Part shown: piece by piece, positions 34,129 through 43,071 of the stretch
Layout of the letters: every line of letters starts with the position of its first letter
Position numbering within the stretch: position 1 is the stretch's first letter
Assembly (NCBI GenBank): GCA_002337005.1
Contig: DDFD01000112.1
Coordinates: 1-58,719 of the forward strand
Direction of reading: 5' to 3'
DNA length: 58,719 nucleotides
Origin: Flavobacteriales bacterium UBA1937
GTDB lineage: Bacteria > Bacteroidota > Bacteroidia > Flavobacteriales > Weeksellaceae
Program-made: the position numbers and the translations under genes
The notes under the pieces: model-generated
Databases searched by the model: none
What the model saw: only the letters and a program-made list of their open reading frames with translations
Told to the model about the DNA's origin: nothing

Positions 34129-34764
34129 ATGAAAGCACATACATCTGAAACACAATCTACCATAAGTCCAGAAAAAGCATTACAATTCTTAAAAGAAGGA
34201 AACCAAAGATTTGTAAACAATCTAAAAGTGAATAGAAATTTACTAGAACAAGTAAATGATACCAGAGAAGGGCAATGGCCTTTTGCCACAATTCTTAGCT
34301 GCATAGACAGTAGAACATCTGCCGAATTAATTTTCGATCAAGGTTTAGGTGATATTTTCAGTATTAGAATTGCAGGAAATTTTGCCAATCAAGATATTCT
34401 CGGTTCTATGGAATTTGCATGTAATGTAGCAGGTTCTAAACTTGTTTTAGTATTAGGACATACCAAATGTGGCGCTTTAAAAGGCGGATTAGACGCTCCA
34501 ATTATTGAAGGTTTAGGAATGGATAACCTCAATCATCTTATTTATCATTTCGAGCCTTGCATTCACGAGGTGATTAAAGAAGGGGAAGAGCGCTCTTCTA
34601 AAAATGAAGATTTATTAGAAAGATTAAACGTTTGCAATATAAAAAGCACCATCAATGATATTCGCCACCAGAGTTCTACTCTCAGAAATCTTGAAAAAGA
34701 AGGAAAAATTATAATTGTAGGCGCTAATTATGATGTTGAGACTGGCGTTGTAACTTGGTTGTAA
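34129..34764 (+). CDS. Beta-class carbonic anhydrase (second copy)
   Basis: A 211-residue cytoplasmic beta-CA. Zinc ligands are Cys58 (SCIDSR), His111 and Cys114 (GHTKCGALKGG), with Asp60-Arg62. The IFDQGLGDIFSIRIAGNFAN segment belongs to a different beta-CA subclade from the enzyme at 31327, so these are not a recent tandem duplication. The gene ends before a strong terminator at 34847. It is likely to work with the SulP protein to hold or release bicarbonate. Confidence 0.94.
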   Translation: MKAHTSETQSTISPEKALQFLKEGNQRFVNNLKVNRNLLEQVNDTREGQWPFATILSCIDSRTSAELIFDQGLGDIFSIRIAGNFANQDILGSMEFACNVAGSKLVLVLGHTKCGALKGGLDAPIIEGLGMDNLNHLIYHFEPCIHEVIKEGEERSSKNEDLLERLNVCNIKSTINDIRHQSSTLRNLEKEGKIIIVGANYDVETGVVTWL

Positions 34765-34846
34765 TTTCTTCGACATATACTAAACTGCGAGAATTTCTTC
34801 ATAAATTCTGATTTTTAATTAACAACTAAATCTTTTCTCGCATTTG

Positions 34847-34872
34847 GCCTCGTTTTTTAACGAGGCTTTTTT
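34847..34872 (+). terminator. Intrinsic terminator after the carbonate cluster
   Basis: GCCTCGTT (34847-34854) and AACGAGGC (34859-34866) pair perfectly around TTTT and are followed by six T residues. Confidence 0.88.
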
Positions 34873-34879
34873 AATTTTG
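34872..34879 (+). promoter_or_regulatory. -7 box of the PAP2 gene
   Basis: TAATTTTG matches TAnnTTTG; it shares the T-run of the preceding terminator and ends seven bases before the ATG at 34887. A possible -33 TTG at 34844-34846 is 25 bases away. Confidence 0.5.
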
Positions 34880-34886
34880 TATTCTA

Positions 34887-35765
34887 ATGATAAAATATTA
34901 CACTATTCCTAAAGTTTGGTTTTCGGTACTGCTCTATTTTGCAATAATAGAATTAATTATCATTTTTACTAAACCTTCTCTTTTTTTAGATTGGAATTTT
35001 GTATCAACTAGAATCATTTTTATTTTAATTTTTATTTTTTCGATGGTCATTAAAAGTAAAATTTCTAACATTTTTTTTCAACTTTTACAAAATATTTTAG
35101 TTTTTGCATTAATGACTTTACTTTACAAAGAAACAGCAACGCTCAATACATTAATTTTCCCAAAGATTGATGAATTTTTATCAAATTTAGATCAAAATAT
35201 TTTCAATTTTCAACCTTCTATTGAATTCTCAAAGACCTATAACTCGTTATTTTTCAGCGAATTATTTTATTTCGGATATTTTTGTTATTATCTTTTACCT
35301 TTAGTAGTTTTTGGAATTTTGTACAAATTTTTGCCTCAAAAAATAGAAGAATTTGGCTTCGTTTTAATTTCTTCTTTTCTATTTTACTACTTTATATTTA
35401 TACTCATTCCAGCAGAAGGACCACAATTTTATTTCACATTTCCAGATAATCACATCGAAGCAAAAGGAATTTTCGGAAATGCAATAAAACTCATTCAAAA
35501 AAACGGAGAAGCACCAACTGCGGCGTTCCCAAGTTCACATGTAGGAATTTCTTGGATTGTTATTTTTTGGTTGTATCAAAATTTCAGAAAATCTGTAAAA
35601 TATTCCCTTCCTTTTGTGATATTATTGATGTTTTCTACCGTTTACATCAAGGCACATTATTTTGTAGATGTTGTTGCAGGATTTCTTACAGCACCCATTA
35701 TATTTTTTCTTACCTTTAAATTCTACAAATTTTTAAACCAAAAATTGGATGTCCATCTCAATTAA
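34887..35765 (+). CDS. PAP2-superfamily membrane phosphotransferase/phosphatase (Aur1-like)
   Basis: A 292-residue protein with about six membrane helices. The PAP2 catalytic motifs are PAEGPQFYFTF (about 175-184), AAFPSSHVGISW with His218, and KAHYFVDVVAG with His257 and Asp261. The arrangement with a long N-terminal membrane region resembles inositol phosphorylceramide synthase-type enzymes as well as lipid phosphatases. It overlaps the next gene by 17 bases. A lipid head-group transferase or phosphatase is likely; the exact substrate is unknown. Confidence 0.8.
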   Translation: MIKYYTIPKVWFSVLLYFAIIELIIIFTKPSLFLDWNFVSTRIIFILIFIFSMVIKSKISNIFFQLLQNILVFALMTLLYKETATLNTLIFPKIDEFLSNLDQNIFNFQPSIEFSKTYNSLFFSELFYFGYFCYYLLPLVVFGILYKFLPQKIEEFGFVLISSFLFYYFIFILIPAEGPQFYFTFPDNHIEAKGIFGNAIKLIQKNGEAPTAAFPSSHVGISWIVIFWLYQNFRKSVKYSLPFVILLMFSTVYIKAHYFVDVVAGFLTAPIIFFLTFKFYKFLNQKLDVHLN

Positions 35766-36873
35766 AGAAGTCACCACAAAAGAAGACTTAAAAACATTTA
35801 TTTATCTTCCCGAAAAAATTCACCAAAACCATAAAAACTGGCTTCATCCTTTGTATATGGACGATAAAAAATTCTTTGACAAAGACAAAAATTCGCTTTT
35901 CAAACACAATGAAGCCAAACTTTTTCTCGCTTTTGAAAACGGAAAAGCTGTTGGTAGAATTATGGGCGTAATTCCTACGGATTACAATAAATTTCACAGA
36001 AAAAATGATGCTAGATTTTCTTTTTTTGAATGTTTTGAGAACAAAGAAGTTTTCAATACTTTAATTAATGCCGTTGAAACTTGGGCAAAATCTAAAAATT
36101 GTACAGAAATCATAGGACCGATGGCTTTTTCAGACAAAGAACCTCAAGGTTTTCTTACCAAAGGTTTTGAGGAAAAAGCAATGCTCGTCACCAATCACAG
36201 TTTTCCGTTTATGGTAAATTTCATTAAGGAAAACAAGTACGAAGAATTTGTAGATTTGGTGCAATATGATGTTCCGATTACTGCTCAAATTTTGAATCGG
36301 TATAAAAATTTCAACGAGCGAGTTTCTAAAAATTTAAAGATAAAAACCGTAGAATTCACCTCAACAAAATCTGTAAAACCTTTTGTAAAACCAGTTTTCG
36401 ATCTTATCAATAAAACTTACACCGAAATTTACGGTTTTACCAAACTAACCGAAGACGAAATGACGGAATTTGCCGAACGTTTCTTACCACTTCTCAATCC
36501 AAAACTCATCAAAATGATTACTGATGAAAACGGCGAATTGCTAGCTTTCATCATTGCAATGGCAGATTTGAGTGATGCAATAAAAAATTCACGAGGAAGA
36601 ATTTTACCTTTTGGTTGGGCAAGAATTTTCTGGGCAATGAAAACTTCAAAAAGGCTTCAACTTTTGTTGGGTGCCATTCATCCGAATTTTCAAAACAAAG
36701 GTTTAGATGCGGTTTTGGCAACAATGCTTTTCGGTTCTGCATTGAAATTAGGCTTTAAAACCGTTGATTCTCATTTAATTATGAAAGACAACCTGAAAAT
36801 GCGTGGCGAAATTGAGAAATTAGAAGGTTTTAATTTATATAAAGAGTATTGTATTTTTAGGAAAAAGCTGTAA
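35749..36873 (+). CDS. Large GNAT-fold protein, candidate lipid N-acyltransferase
   Basis: A 374-residue soluble protein. The N-terminal half has FLAFENGKAVGRIMGVIPTDYN, a GNAT beta-strand pattern, then GPMAFSDKEPQGFLTKGF; the C-terminal half has LLAFIIAMADLSDAI and LLGAIHPNFQNKGLDAVLATMLF, which resembles the acyl-CoA binding region (Q/RxxGxG/A-like, here QNKGLDA). Two-domain GNAT proteins of this size are common in Bacteroidota and are usually unannotated. Translational overlap with a PAP2/Aur1-like enzyme suggests lipid chemistry, perhaps amide formation on a sphingoid or capnine base (hypothesis). Confidence 0.6.
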   Translation: MSISIKEVTTKEDLKTFIYLPEKIHQNHKNWLHPLYMDDKKFFDKDKNSLFKHNEAKLFLAFENGKAVGRIMGVIPTDYNKFHRKNDARFSFFECFENKEVFNTLINAVETWAKSKNCTEIIGPMAFSDKEPQGFLTKGFEEKAMLVTNHSFPFMVNFIKENKYEEFVDLVQYDVPITAQILNRYKNFNERVSKNLKIKTVEFTSTKSVKPFVKPVFDLINKTYTEIYGFTKLTEDEMTEFAERFLPLLNPKLIKMITDENGELLAFIIAMADLSDAIKNSRGRILPFGWARIFWAMKTSKRLQLLLGAIHPNFQNKGLDAVLATMLFGSALKLGFKTVDSHLIMKDNLKMRGEIEKLEGFNLYKEYCIFRKKL

Positions 36874-36875
36874 AA

Positions 36876-36926
36876 TTGTAAAGTTGTTTAACGGTTTTAC
36901 AACTTTACGACTTTACAACTTTACAA
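36876..36926. repeat. Intergenic inverted repeat, copy 1 of a dispersed family
   Basis: GTAAAGTTGT (36878-36887) pairs with ACAACTTTAC (36899-36908), and TTGTAAAGTTGT (36876-36887) also with 36915-36926. The core TTTTACAACTTTACGA (36895-36910) recurs at 49691 and, diverged, at 41797-41820. It lies between convergent stops and may serve as a bidirectional terminator. Confidence 0.7.
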
Positions 36927-36930
36927 AAAT

Positions 36931-37494
36931 CTACTTCCCATTAAAAGTATTCATTGTATTATTCATTCCTGCAAAAACGAATGATAAACAAGCTTTTGCG
37001 AAAACTTCTATTCTATCTTGCAAGGTTTTCAGTTCTTCTTCGTTCCATTTTCCGAGAACGTAATCTACTTGTTTTCCTTCGGAAAAATCTGCAGAAATCC
37101 CGAAACGTAATCTTGCGTAATCTTGTGTTTGTAAAATTTCTTGAATATTTTTAAGACCATTATGACCTGCATCAGAACCTTTTTTTCTTAATCTTAAAGT
37201 TCCGAAAGGAAGCGCTAAATCATCTGTAATTACCAATACATTTTCTAACGGAATATTCTCTTTTTGCATCCAAAATCTTACCGCATTCCCAGAAAGGTTC
37301 ATATAAGTGTCTGGTTTTAATATAAAAACTTTTCTGCCTTTGTATTTCCCTTCAGAAATCCAACCGAAATTGGCAGATTTAAAAGGTGCTTCTAAAGTTT
37401 CTGAGATTTTTTCGGCAACTTTAAAACCAATATTGTGGCGCGTTTCAGCGTATTCTTCACCTTTGTTTCCTAAACCTACGATTAAGTACTTCAT
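36931..37494 (-). CDS. pth: Peptidyl-tRNA hydrolase
   Basis: Frees tRNA from prematurely released peptidyl-tRNA. The 187-residue protein has VGLGNKGEEYAETRHNIGF with Asn10 and His20, NLSGNAV with Asn66, TDDLALPFGTLRLR with the catalytic Asp near 91-92, and DAGHNGLKNI (His111, Asn112). Length is normal. A TATCTTTG box lies at 37515-37522 on the minus strand, 20 bases before the ATG. It is convergent with the gene ending at 36873. Confidence 0.96.
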   Translation of the reverse strand: MKYLIVGLGNKGEEYAETRHNIGFKVAEKISETLEAPFKSANFGWISEGKYKGRKVFILKPDTYMNLSGNAVRFWMQKENIPLENVLVITDDLALPFGTLRLRKKGSDAGHNGLKNIQEILQTQDYARLRFGISADFSEGKQVDYVLGKWNEEELKTLQDRIEVFAKACLSFVFAGMNNTMNTFNGK

Positions 37495-37555
37495 TAATAA
37501 TTAATAATTTGATGCAAAGATAATTTATTGAAAAGAGAAAGATAAGCTACCTTTT

Positions 37556-38401
37556 TTATTTATATGTAAAAGTAATTTCTATGTCTGGTGATGTCAAAGT
37601 TAAAGGATAGCCATCTGAATCATAAGTGTAATTTACTTTTCCTCCTCCTGAAGCATCACCATACGCTTTTAAAGCAGTTGTATTATTTTCACAAAGCCCC
37701 ATTATGTAATAGTCTTGCAACCATTCTTTTTGCAATGTATAAATTAATTCTTTAGGAAAGGCTGTAAAGGGATTTTTTTTGTTATCAAAACTTAAAAATT
37801 GAAGCCCAAAATTTAAAATCTGATTTCCGCTATCATCCTTATAAAGGAAATTAAAATCAGATAAATTATTTCCAGTAAACTTATATGTATTCTCTATGAT
37901 ATCAGTTAGAGTTCCATTATCAGAATATTTAGTTATTGCTTTTGAAATTTTAGAGCCACTATAAGTTAATTCTGTATTAGCTAATGTTATATTTCCAGAA
38001 TCGTTTATTACCCCAGCAATGCTTTTAAGAGAGCTATTATTATACTGTAATGTATAAACTGATGTCGTATTTTTATTTATGCTTGATACAGATATAATTT
38101 TACCATTTTCATACATAACTTCTACATCAGTAGTATTATTACTATCCGAAATAGCTTTTAATAAATTACCATCATAGGTAAAGGTAAAGGTATTCGTTTT
38201 ATTAGTACTTAAATCTTTTTCTACATAACTTGCAATACGTTTTCCAGTAGTTCCGCCACCAGTATTACCGCCACCGCCAGTTCCACCTCCTATATTGCCC
38301 AGACCATGTAGTAAATCACCATTATTATCCGCTTCTGGAACACAAGAAATAACTAAAAATAGTCCAAAAATTAACGAGAATAGAGTTTTTATTGATTTCA
38401 T
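37556..38401 (-). CDS. Hypothetical lipoprotein with Gly-rich linker
   Basis: A 281-residue outer-envelope lipoprotein. The signal MKSIKTLFSLIFGLFLVISC ends with Cys20 in a lipobox; the mature part begins PEADNNGD and has a Gly/Thr-rich linker near residues 36-53, then short YD-like strands such as FTYDGNLLKAISDSNN and TYDSDGYPLTLTSPD. These repeated strands suggest an all-beta domain common in Bacteroidota lipoproteins of unknown role. A TAAATTTG box lies at 38416-38423 (minus), 14 bases before the ATG. Confidence 0.8.
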   Translation of the reverse strand: MKSIKTLFSLIFGLFLVISCVPEADNNGDLLHGLGNIGGGTGGGGNTGGGTTGKRIASYVEKDLSTNKTNTFTFTYDGNLLKAISDSNNTTDVEVMYENGKIISVSSINKNTTSVYTLQYNNSSLKSIAGVINDSGNITLANTELTYSGSKISKAITKYSDNGTLTDIIENTYKFTGNNLSDFNFLYKDDSGNQILNFGLQFLSFDNKKNPFTAFPKELIYTLQKEWLQDYYIMGLCENNTTALKAYGDASGGGKVNYTYDSDGYPLTLTSPDIEITFTYK

Positions 38402-38434
38402 TTTATCAGTTTTTACAAATTTAACATTTTTTTA

Positions 38435-41400
38435 TTAAGATAAGATATTTGTTAGCAAAATATTCACTTCATCTACATTTTTCACGGCATCTTTTCTCAT
38501 CATCAATTGACTACCTTCTTTTCCCGATTTTTCTTTCAATTGAGCTTCTCTAGGATTTTGACTAAGATAAGCAATAATATTTCTGAATTTTTCACTTTGA
38601 TAGAATTTGTCTTGAGGATTATCTGGAAAATATCCCAAGAAAATTCCGTTTTTCATTACAATTTTATCGAAACCAATTTCCGAAGCGAGCCATTTTAATT
38701 CTACCGATTTCAAAAGATTTACCGCTTCTTTCGGAAGTTCGCCAAATCTATCAACCAATTCATTTTCAAATTTTTGCAATTCTTCTCTGGATTGAATCTC
38801 AGCCAATTTTTGGTAAAGAGACAGTCGTTCTTCAATAGAATTCACATAAGAATCTGGCAACATCAACTCAAAATCTGTATCGATATTGACTTCTTTCTGA
38901 GATTTGAATAATTTTTTACGGTCTTCTTCATTTTCAAATAACTCTTGAAAATCATCTTCGTTTTGCAATTCTTCCAATGCTTCTTGCATCAATTTTTGAT
39001 ACGTTTCAAAGCCCATTTCATTGATGAAACCACTTTGTTCTGCTCCCAACAAATCTCCAGCACCTCTAATTTCTAAATCTTTCATTGCAATTTGGAAACC
39101 ACTTCCTAAATCTGAAAATTGTTCAATCGCTTCGAGACGTTTTCTGGCATCAGAAGTCATCATATCAAATGGTGGCGTAATCAGATAACAAAACGCTTTT
39201 CGGTTGCTTCTACCAACTCTACCACGCATTTGATGCAAATCTGCCATTCCGAATCTTTGAGCATCGTTAATGAAAATCGTATTCGCATTCGGAACATCTA
39301 CTCCAGATTCTACAATCGTAGTAGAAACCAAAACATCATATTTTCCTTCCATAAAATCAAGAATTCTGGCTTCCAATTCTTTTCCGTCCATTTGTCCGTG
39401 ACCAGTAATTACTCTCGCATCAGGAACCAAACGTTGAATTAAACCAGCAATATTTTTCAGATTTTCAATTCTATTATTGATGAAATACACTTGTCCATCT
39501 CGTTGAATTTCATACGAAATCGCATCTCGCAAAACTTCTTCTGAAAAACCAATAATTTGGGTATCAACAGGTTGCCTGTTTGGCGGTGGCGTTTTAATTA
39601 CGGATAAATCTCTTGCCGCCATCAATGAAAACTGCAAAGTTCTCGGAATTGGAGTTGCTGTTAAAGTCAAGGTATCAATATTTGCCTTCAACGTTTTGAG
39701 TTTATCTTTTACATTCACCCCGAATTTATGTTCTTCGTCAATAATCAAAAGTCCTAAATCTTTGAAAACAATATCTTTAGAAACCAATTGATGCGTTCCA
39801 ATCACAATATCAATTTTACCATTTTTAAGTCCTTCTTTGGTTTCAGATTTTTGTTTTGCAGAACGAAAACGATTCAAATATGAAATATTTACAGGAAATT
39901 CCTTCAATCTTTCCTTGAAACTTCTATAATGTTGAAACGCCAAAATCGTAGTTGGCACCAAAACGGCGACTTGTTTTCCATCGGTTGCTGCTTTAAAAGC
40001 CGCTCTAATTGCAACTTCCGTTTTCCCGAAACCAACGTCTCCACAAATCAATCTGTCCATTACTCCATCATTTTCCATATCCATTTTCACATCGTTGGTT
40101 GCTTTTTCCTGATCTGGAGTATCTTCGTAGATGAAACTCGCTTCTAATTCGGTCTGCAAATAAGAATCTGGCGAAAACGAAAAACCTTTTGCGGTCTTTC
40201 TTTGCGCATATAATTTAATTAAATCAAAGGCAATTTGCTTAACTTTTGCTTTGGTTTTTTGTTTTAAAGATTTCCAACTTGGTGAACCGAGTTTATTCAA
40301 CACAATTTCTCTTCCATCTGGTCCATTATATTTTGAAATTTTATGAAGCGAATGAATGGAAACGTAGAGTAAATCGTTGTTTTTATAGGTTAATTTAAAA
40401 CATTCTTGCGTTTTTCCATCGTTGGTCACTTTTACCAATCCCATAAATTTCCCAATTCCGTGGTCGATATGTGTGATGTAATCGCCTACTTTTAGTGACA
40501 TCAAATCTTTCAGCGTTAACTGCTCTGATTTTGCAAAAGAATTTTTGGCTTTATATCTTTGGTATCGGTCAAAAATCTGATGGTCTGTATAAACCGAAAT
40601 TTTTAGTTGAGCATCTACAAAACCTTCGTGAAGCTCAGATTTGAAAACTTTATAAAGCTGTTGATGTTCCTCATTTTGCTGAAGCGAAGCGAAAATTTCT
40701 TCTAATCTTTCTTTTTGTTTCTCGCTGGAAAAAGAAATCCACGTTTCGTAGCCTTCCTCTTTTTTCTCTTTTAAATCTTCGGCGAGAAGTTCAAAATTTT
40801 TATGAAAACTTGGCTGCTGAGATTGGTTGAGTTGTAAATTAGTAAAATCGTTAAGTTGTTGAGAAGTAAAATCGATAACTTTAAATTTCTGGAAATCTCT
40901 CAAAAAAACTTCATCAGAAACAAATAATTCTTCCGGCTTTTGATGTTTAATTTCTTTGCCTAAATTTTCAAATTTTGCGTCTGCTTTTTCGTAGAAATCC
41001 TTCAGCTTTTTTATCGTGAGATAAGCATTTTTAGTAACAATGAAACTATTTTTTGGCAATAAATCGAGTAAAGAAACCTTTGTCCCTGAAACCGCAAAAT
41101 TCATATTAGAAACCAATTCAAATTCATTGACTTTTCCTGTGGAAAGTTGCGTCTCAATATCAAATTCCTTAATGCTTTCAACTTCATTTCCAAAAAAAGT
41201 AATTCTGAACGGTTTTTCATAAGCATAGGAAAAAACATCTACAATTCCACCACGAACCGAAAAATCTCCTGGTTCCGAAACAAAATCGGTGAAATTAAAA
41301 TTAAATTGATTGAGCAATTCTTCCGTAAAATCAAAATCTAATTGATCTCCAACTTTTATTTTATGAGAAATCGCCTTGAAATCTTCCTTTTTCAAGACTT

Positions 41401-41797
41401 TTTCTGAAAGTGAAGAAGCTGTGGCTACAATAATTTTAGATTTTTTATCAAAATTCAAACGATTCAGCACTTCAGTTCGTAAAACGATGTTGGCATTTTG
41501 CGTTTTCTCAATTTGATAAGGCTCAAGATGTGTTTCAGGGAAGTACAGCACACTTTCTTCGCCAATCATTTCTTCTAATTCTGAAGTAATATAATGTGCA
41601 GATTCCTTATCATCAATAATGAAAAGAATATCTTTTTTCTGTGTAAGGAACAATTCTGCCACCAAAATTGAAGGGACAGAACCAGCAAAACCTTTCACAG
41701 AAACGTGTTGGTTTTTATCTAAATTTTCAAAAATTTCTTGTCCGAAATTCTTTTTCAGAAACTCAGGAAGAAGAGTTTGATTGATATTTTTTAGCAT
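38435..41797 (-). CDS. mfd: Transcription-repair coupling factor
   Basis: DNA translocase that removes RNA polymerase stalled at lesions and recruits UvrA. The 1120-residue protein has an N-terminal UvrB-like region (SVKGFAGSVPSILVAELFL), an RNAP-interaction domain (KVGDYITHIDHGIGKFMGL), a RecG-like motor with Walker A GDVGFGKTE (about 588), DEEHKFGV, TATPIPRTL and QMRGRVGRSNRKAFCYL, and a C-terminal TRCF domain. A start 20 codons upstream is open, but those codons are made of an intergenic repeat, so the ATG at 41797 (MLKNINQTLLPEFLKK) is preferred. Confidence 0.96.
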   Translation of the reverse strand: MLKNINQTLLPEFLKKNFGQEIFENLDKNQHVSVKGFAGSVPSILVAELFLTQKKDILFIIDDKESAHYITSELEEMIGEESVLYFPETHLEPYQIEKTQNANIVLRTEVLNRLNFDKKSKIIVATASSLSEKVLKKEDFKAISHKIKVGDQLDFDFTEELLNQFNFNFTDFVSEPGDFSVRGGIVDVFSYAYEKPFRITFFGNEVESIKEFDIETQLSTGKVNEFELVSNMNFAVSGTKVSLLDLLPKNSFIVTKNAYLTIKKLKDFYEKADAKFENLGKEIKHQKPEELFVSDEVFLRDFQKFKVIDFTSQQLNDFTNLQLNQSQQPSFHKNFELLAEDLKEKKEEGYETWISFSSEKQKERLEEIFASLQQNEEHQQLYKVFKSELHEGFVDAQLKISVYTDHQIFDRYQRYKAKNSFAKSEQLTLKDLMSLKVGDYITHIDHGIGKFMGLVKVTNDGKTQECFKLTYKNNDLLYVSIHSLHKISKYNGPDGREIVLNKLGSPSWKSLKQKTKAKVKQIAFDLIKLYAQRKTAKGFSFSPDSYLQTELEASFIYEDTPDQEKATNDVKMDMENDGVMDRLICGDVGFGKTEVAIRAAFKAATDGKQVAVLVPTTILAFQHYRSFKERLKEFPVNISYLNRFRSAKQKSETKEGLKNGKIDIVIGTHQLVSKDIVFKDLGLLIIDEEHKFGVNVKDKLKTLKANIDTLTLTATPIPRTLQFSLMAARDLSVIKTPPPNRQPVDTQIIGFSEEVLRDAISYEIQRDGQVYFINNRIENLKNIAGLIQRLVPDARVITGHGQMDGKELEARILDFMEGKYDVLVSTTIVESGVDVPNANTIFINDAQRFGMADLHQMRGRVGRSNRKAFCYLITPPFDMMTSDARKRLEAIEQFSDLGSGFQIAMKDLEIRGAGDLLGAEQSGFINEMGFETYQKLMQEALEELQNEDDFQELFENEEDRKKLFKSQKEVNIDTDFELMLPDSYVNSIEERLSLYQKLAEIQSREELQKFENELVDRFGELPKEAVNLLKSVELKWLASEIGFDKIVMKNGIFLGYFPDNPQDKFYQSEKFRNIIAYLSQNPREAQLKEKSGKEGSQLMMRKDAVKNVDEVNILLTNILS

Positions 41798-41820
41798 TGT
41801 AAAATCATAAAGTTGTAAAA
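41797..41820 (-). repeat. Dispersed repeat, diverged copy in the mfd leader
   Basis: On the minus strand this reads TTTTACAACTTTATGATTTT before ACAA, a close match to the repeats at 36895 and 49691. It ends at the mfd ATG. Confidence 0.55.
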
Positions 41821-41860
41821 ATTGCTTAATCGCTTTTAAAATTTTATAAAACGACAAAAG

Positions 41861-41884
41861 CGATTTCGGGGTTCTCCGAAATCG
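41861..41884. repeat. Hairpin in the mfd leader
   Basis: CGATTTCGG (41861-41869) and CCGAAATCG (41876-41884) form a perfect nine-pair stem with a six-base loop. It lies in the divergent region between mfd and 41993. There is no T-run on the mfd strand. Confidence 0.55.
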
Positions 41885-41895
41885 TTACTTTTTGG

Positions 41896-41922
41896 CAAAA
41901 ATACGATTTTAAATTTTGACAA
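41896..41922 (-). promoter_or_regulatory. mfd promoter
   Basis: The complement of CAAAAATA (41896-41903) is TATTTTTG; a TTG (complement of 41920-41922) lies 16 bases upstream on the minus strand. The resulting leader of about 90 bases contains the hairpin 41861-41884. Confidence 0.45.
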
Positions 41923-41969
41923 TTATTACAATCTTGATTTCAATCAATTTTTATGTTGATAGAAGAATT

Positions 41970-41977
41970 TAATTTTG
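41970..41977 (+). promoter_or_regulatory. -7 box of the small lipoprotein gene
   Basis: TAATTTTG, 15 bases before the ATG at 41993. No good -33 element is visible. Confidence 0.4.
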
Positions 41978-41992
41978 ATAAAAAATTACATT

Positions 41993-42364
41993 ATGAGAAC
42001 TCTATTTTCTTTACTTACAATTTATCTCATGACAAATGGTGGCGGTTGTGATCGTCCAGCAGAATTTGTAGATAATTCAAGAGTTGTAGTAGAAGGAACG
42101 GTTTTAGATTCGTTACAAAAGCCTATTCCTAAACAGCTTATTTATTTTTCAAACGGCATTCAATCGTCTGAAATCAAAACTCAACCAAATGGTAATTTCC
42201 ACTTTTCGTTTCCAGGAACCAATAAAAATCCAACGTTACAAACAGGAGAAAAAATAATTTCTTTGGAAGCGTCTAAAGACAATTCTTGTAGAATTATTTA
42301 TCCTAATATATTGGTTATTGATGACTCTGCTACTTATCTAAATGTAAAACTAATTATAAAATAA
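41993..42364 (+). CDS. Small hypothetical lipoprotein
   Basis: A 123-residue protein starting MRTLFSLLTIYLMTNGGGC, a short signal peptide with a possible lipobox Cys at position 19 (TNGGGC is unusual just before the Cys). The remainder, VVVEGTVLDSLQKPIPKQLIYFSNG followed by GNFHFSFPG, resembles a carboxypeptidase-regulatory/SpaA-like beta sandwich. An upstream TTG start lies within the promoter box, so ATG 41993 is chosen. The next gene starts two bases after its stop. Confidence 0.7.
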   Translation: MRTLFSLLTIYLMTNGGGCDRPAEFVDNSRVVVEGTVLDSLQKPIPKQLIYFSNGIQSSEIKTQPNGNFHFSFPGTNKNPTLQTGEKIISLEASKDNSCRIIYPNILVIDDSATYLNVKLIIK

Positions 42365-42366
42365 CC

Positions 42367-42963
42367 ATGAAAAACATAATATCGCTTCTGTCTTTCTTCT
42401 TTGTTTTGCAGATTTCCGCACAAAAAAAAGAAAACTATAAATTTTCAGCAGATTTAAAAATGATCTTATATTCTGGCATAGGAAATCAATATTTTAAAAA
42501 TAGTTTTAGTGCTTCACCAGGAATCAATTTTAAATTTCGTTATCAGATTAATCAAAAATTTGGATTATTTTTTGATGTAAGAAACGTTTTTATCAACATC
42601 AAAAATCCAGAAATATTTGGTGATTTTTCTAGCTTACAATTAATGAATTACAACTTTGGAGGAAGTTATACATATCCTCTACAGCCCAAATTAGACCTGG
42701 AAGGAAATTTATCTATTGGTGCTTTATCTTTCACTGGAAAATCCACTGGAAATTCTTCAAAATACAATCAATCTGGTTTTACTTATGGTTTGGGAGCTAA
42801 TTTTGTGTATCATGTTCAAAAGAAAGGAAAAATAGATTTGGTAGGTGGTTTAGAATATCAAAATTTGAATTCTAGTTTAACTATTGATAATCGCTATTAC
42901 GAAAACTATTACAATCACTCATCAGTTATTATTCCTAATTTAGGATTGCGATTAAACTTTTAA
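42367..42963 (+). CDS. Outer-membrane beta-barrel protein
   Basis: A 198-residue protein with signal peptide MKNIISLLSFFFVLQISAQ. The mature part alternates short beta strands with aromatic girdle residues (FGLFFDVRNVFINI, YNFGGSYTYPL, FTYGLGANFVYHV) and ends in LGLRLNF with a C-terminal Phe, the usual barrel-insertion signal. Size fits an eight-stranded barrel. It is probably cotranscribed with the small lipoprotein. Function is unknown. Confidence 0.75.
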   Translation: MKNIISLLSFFFVLQISAQKKENYKFSADLKMILYSGIGNQYFKNSFSASPGINFKFRYQINQKFGLFFDVRNVFINIKNPEIFGDFSSLQLMNYNFGGSYTYPLQPKLDLEGNLSIGALSFTGKSTGNSSKYNQSGFTYGLGANFVYHVQKKGKIDLVGGLEYQNLNSSLTIDNRYYENYYNHSSVIIPNLGLRLNF

Positions 42964-43071
42964 GGCATTTTTAAGAATTAATAAAATTTAGTTAATCTTT
43001 ACAAAAATTTTTCTACATTGATAAATCTGTTATAACTTTACTTCATTAAAATAACAAAATCACTAAATAAA

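Noticed and set aside
41798..41857. 20-residue N-terminal extension of Mfd
   Set aside because: The codons come from the dispersed repeat and the family N-terminus begins at MLKNINQ.
41861..41884. Terminator between mfd and the next gene
   Set aside because: The flanking genes are divergent, so no transcript ends here, and there is no T-run on the mfd strand.
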